Below are positions 5,590 through 5,598 of a stretch of 5,598 bases of DNA, piece by piece. The notes beneath the pieces were generated by a model. The model searched no databases. It was not told the origin of the DNA and was given only the letters and a program-made list of their open reading frames with translations. The position numbers and the translations under genes were made by a program. Within the stretch, counting starts at the first letter, position 1. Every line of letters begins with the position of its first letter. Origin of the DNA: Deltaproteobacteria bacterium (GTDB taxonomy: Bacteria; Myxococcota_A; UBA9160; SMWR01); contig JAFDAW010000217.1 in the NCBI GenBank assembly GCA_019313605.1, positions 1-5,598 on the forward strand. The letters are read 5' to 3'.

Positions 5590-5598
5590 AGGCTTTCG

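Overview
The window looks like an accessory, rearranged stretch of a marine-type gammaproteobacterial chromosome (Woeseiaceae/Chromatiales-like). This rests on protein style only: a Tat-exported FAD oxidoreductase of the spermidine-dehydrogenase-like group, a large exported sortilin/VPS10-like BNR-repeat protein, moderately high GC and TTG starts. No taxonomic marker gene is present.

Layout. (1) 1-881, minus strand: N-terminal 293 codons of a Tat-exported FAD/NAD(P)-binding oxidoreductase that runs off the left edge. (2) 882-1384: no intact gene. It holds repeat copy A (1144-1237) followed by a terminator hairpin (1248-1286). (3) 1385-1720, plus strand: a small cupin gene broken by an in-frame amber codon exactly where a Trp is expected. 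(4) 1767-5060, minus strand: the one complete gene, a 1097-residue secreted VPS10/BNR beta-propeller protein. Its start region carries a perfect 17-bp tandem duplication that creates a six-codon mini-ORF overlapping the real start by ATGA. (5) 5151-5264, minus strand: a decayed C-terminal remnant of a glutathione S-transferase. (6) 5265-5457: non-coding, with a tandem 11-bp repeat. (7) 5458-5546: repeat copy B, followed by a terminator (5553-5589).

The most striking structure is the repeat pair. Copies A and B lie in direct orientation 4,314 bp apart and share a 54-bp block with no mismatch. Outside a 49-nt insert, copy A has exactly the 45-nt length of tRNA positions 32-76, and copy B reads as the 3' half of an initiator tRNA-fMet: anticodon loop CTCATAA with CAT anticodon, CCC of the anticodon stem, AGGTC variable loop, GGGGG T-stem, and a CCCCGCT-A-CCA end. 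In both copies the T-loop is split after TT by the same 49-nt GC-rich insert that folds as two hairpins. Neither copy has a 5' tRNA half, so neither can be a working tRNA. Each is followed within about a dozen bases by its own unrelated terminator. The 4.3-kb unit between them holds one intact gene and two dead ones. It looks like an inserted or cassette-like unit bounded by tRNA-fMet-derived sites. Whether those sites are recombinase attachment sites, a dispersed repeat family or a transcribed small RNA cannot be decided from this window. No integrase or transposase is visible.

The genes do not form an obvious pathway: the oxidoreductase and the VPS10 protein are both exported but lie on opposite sides of repeat A.
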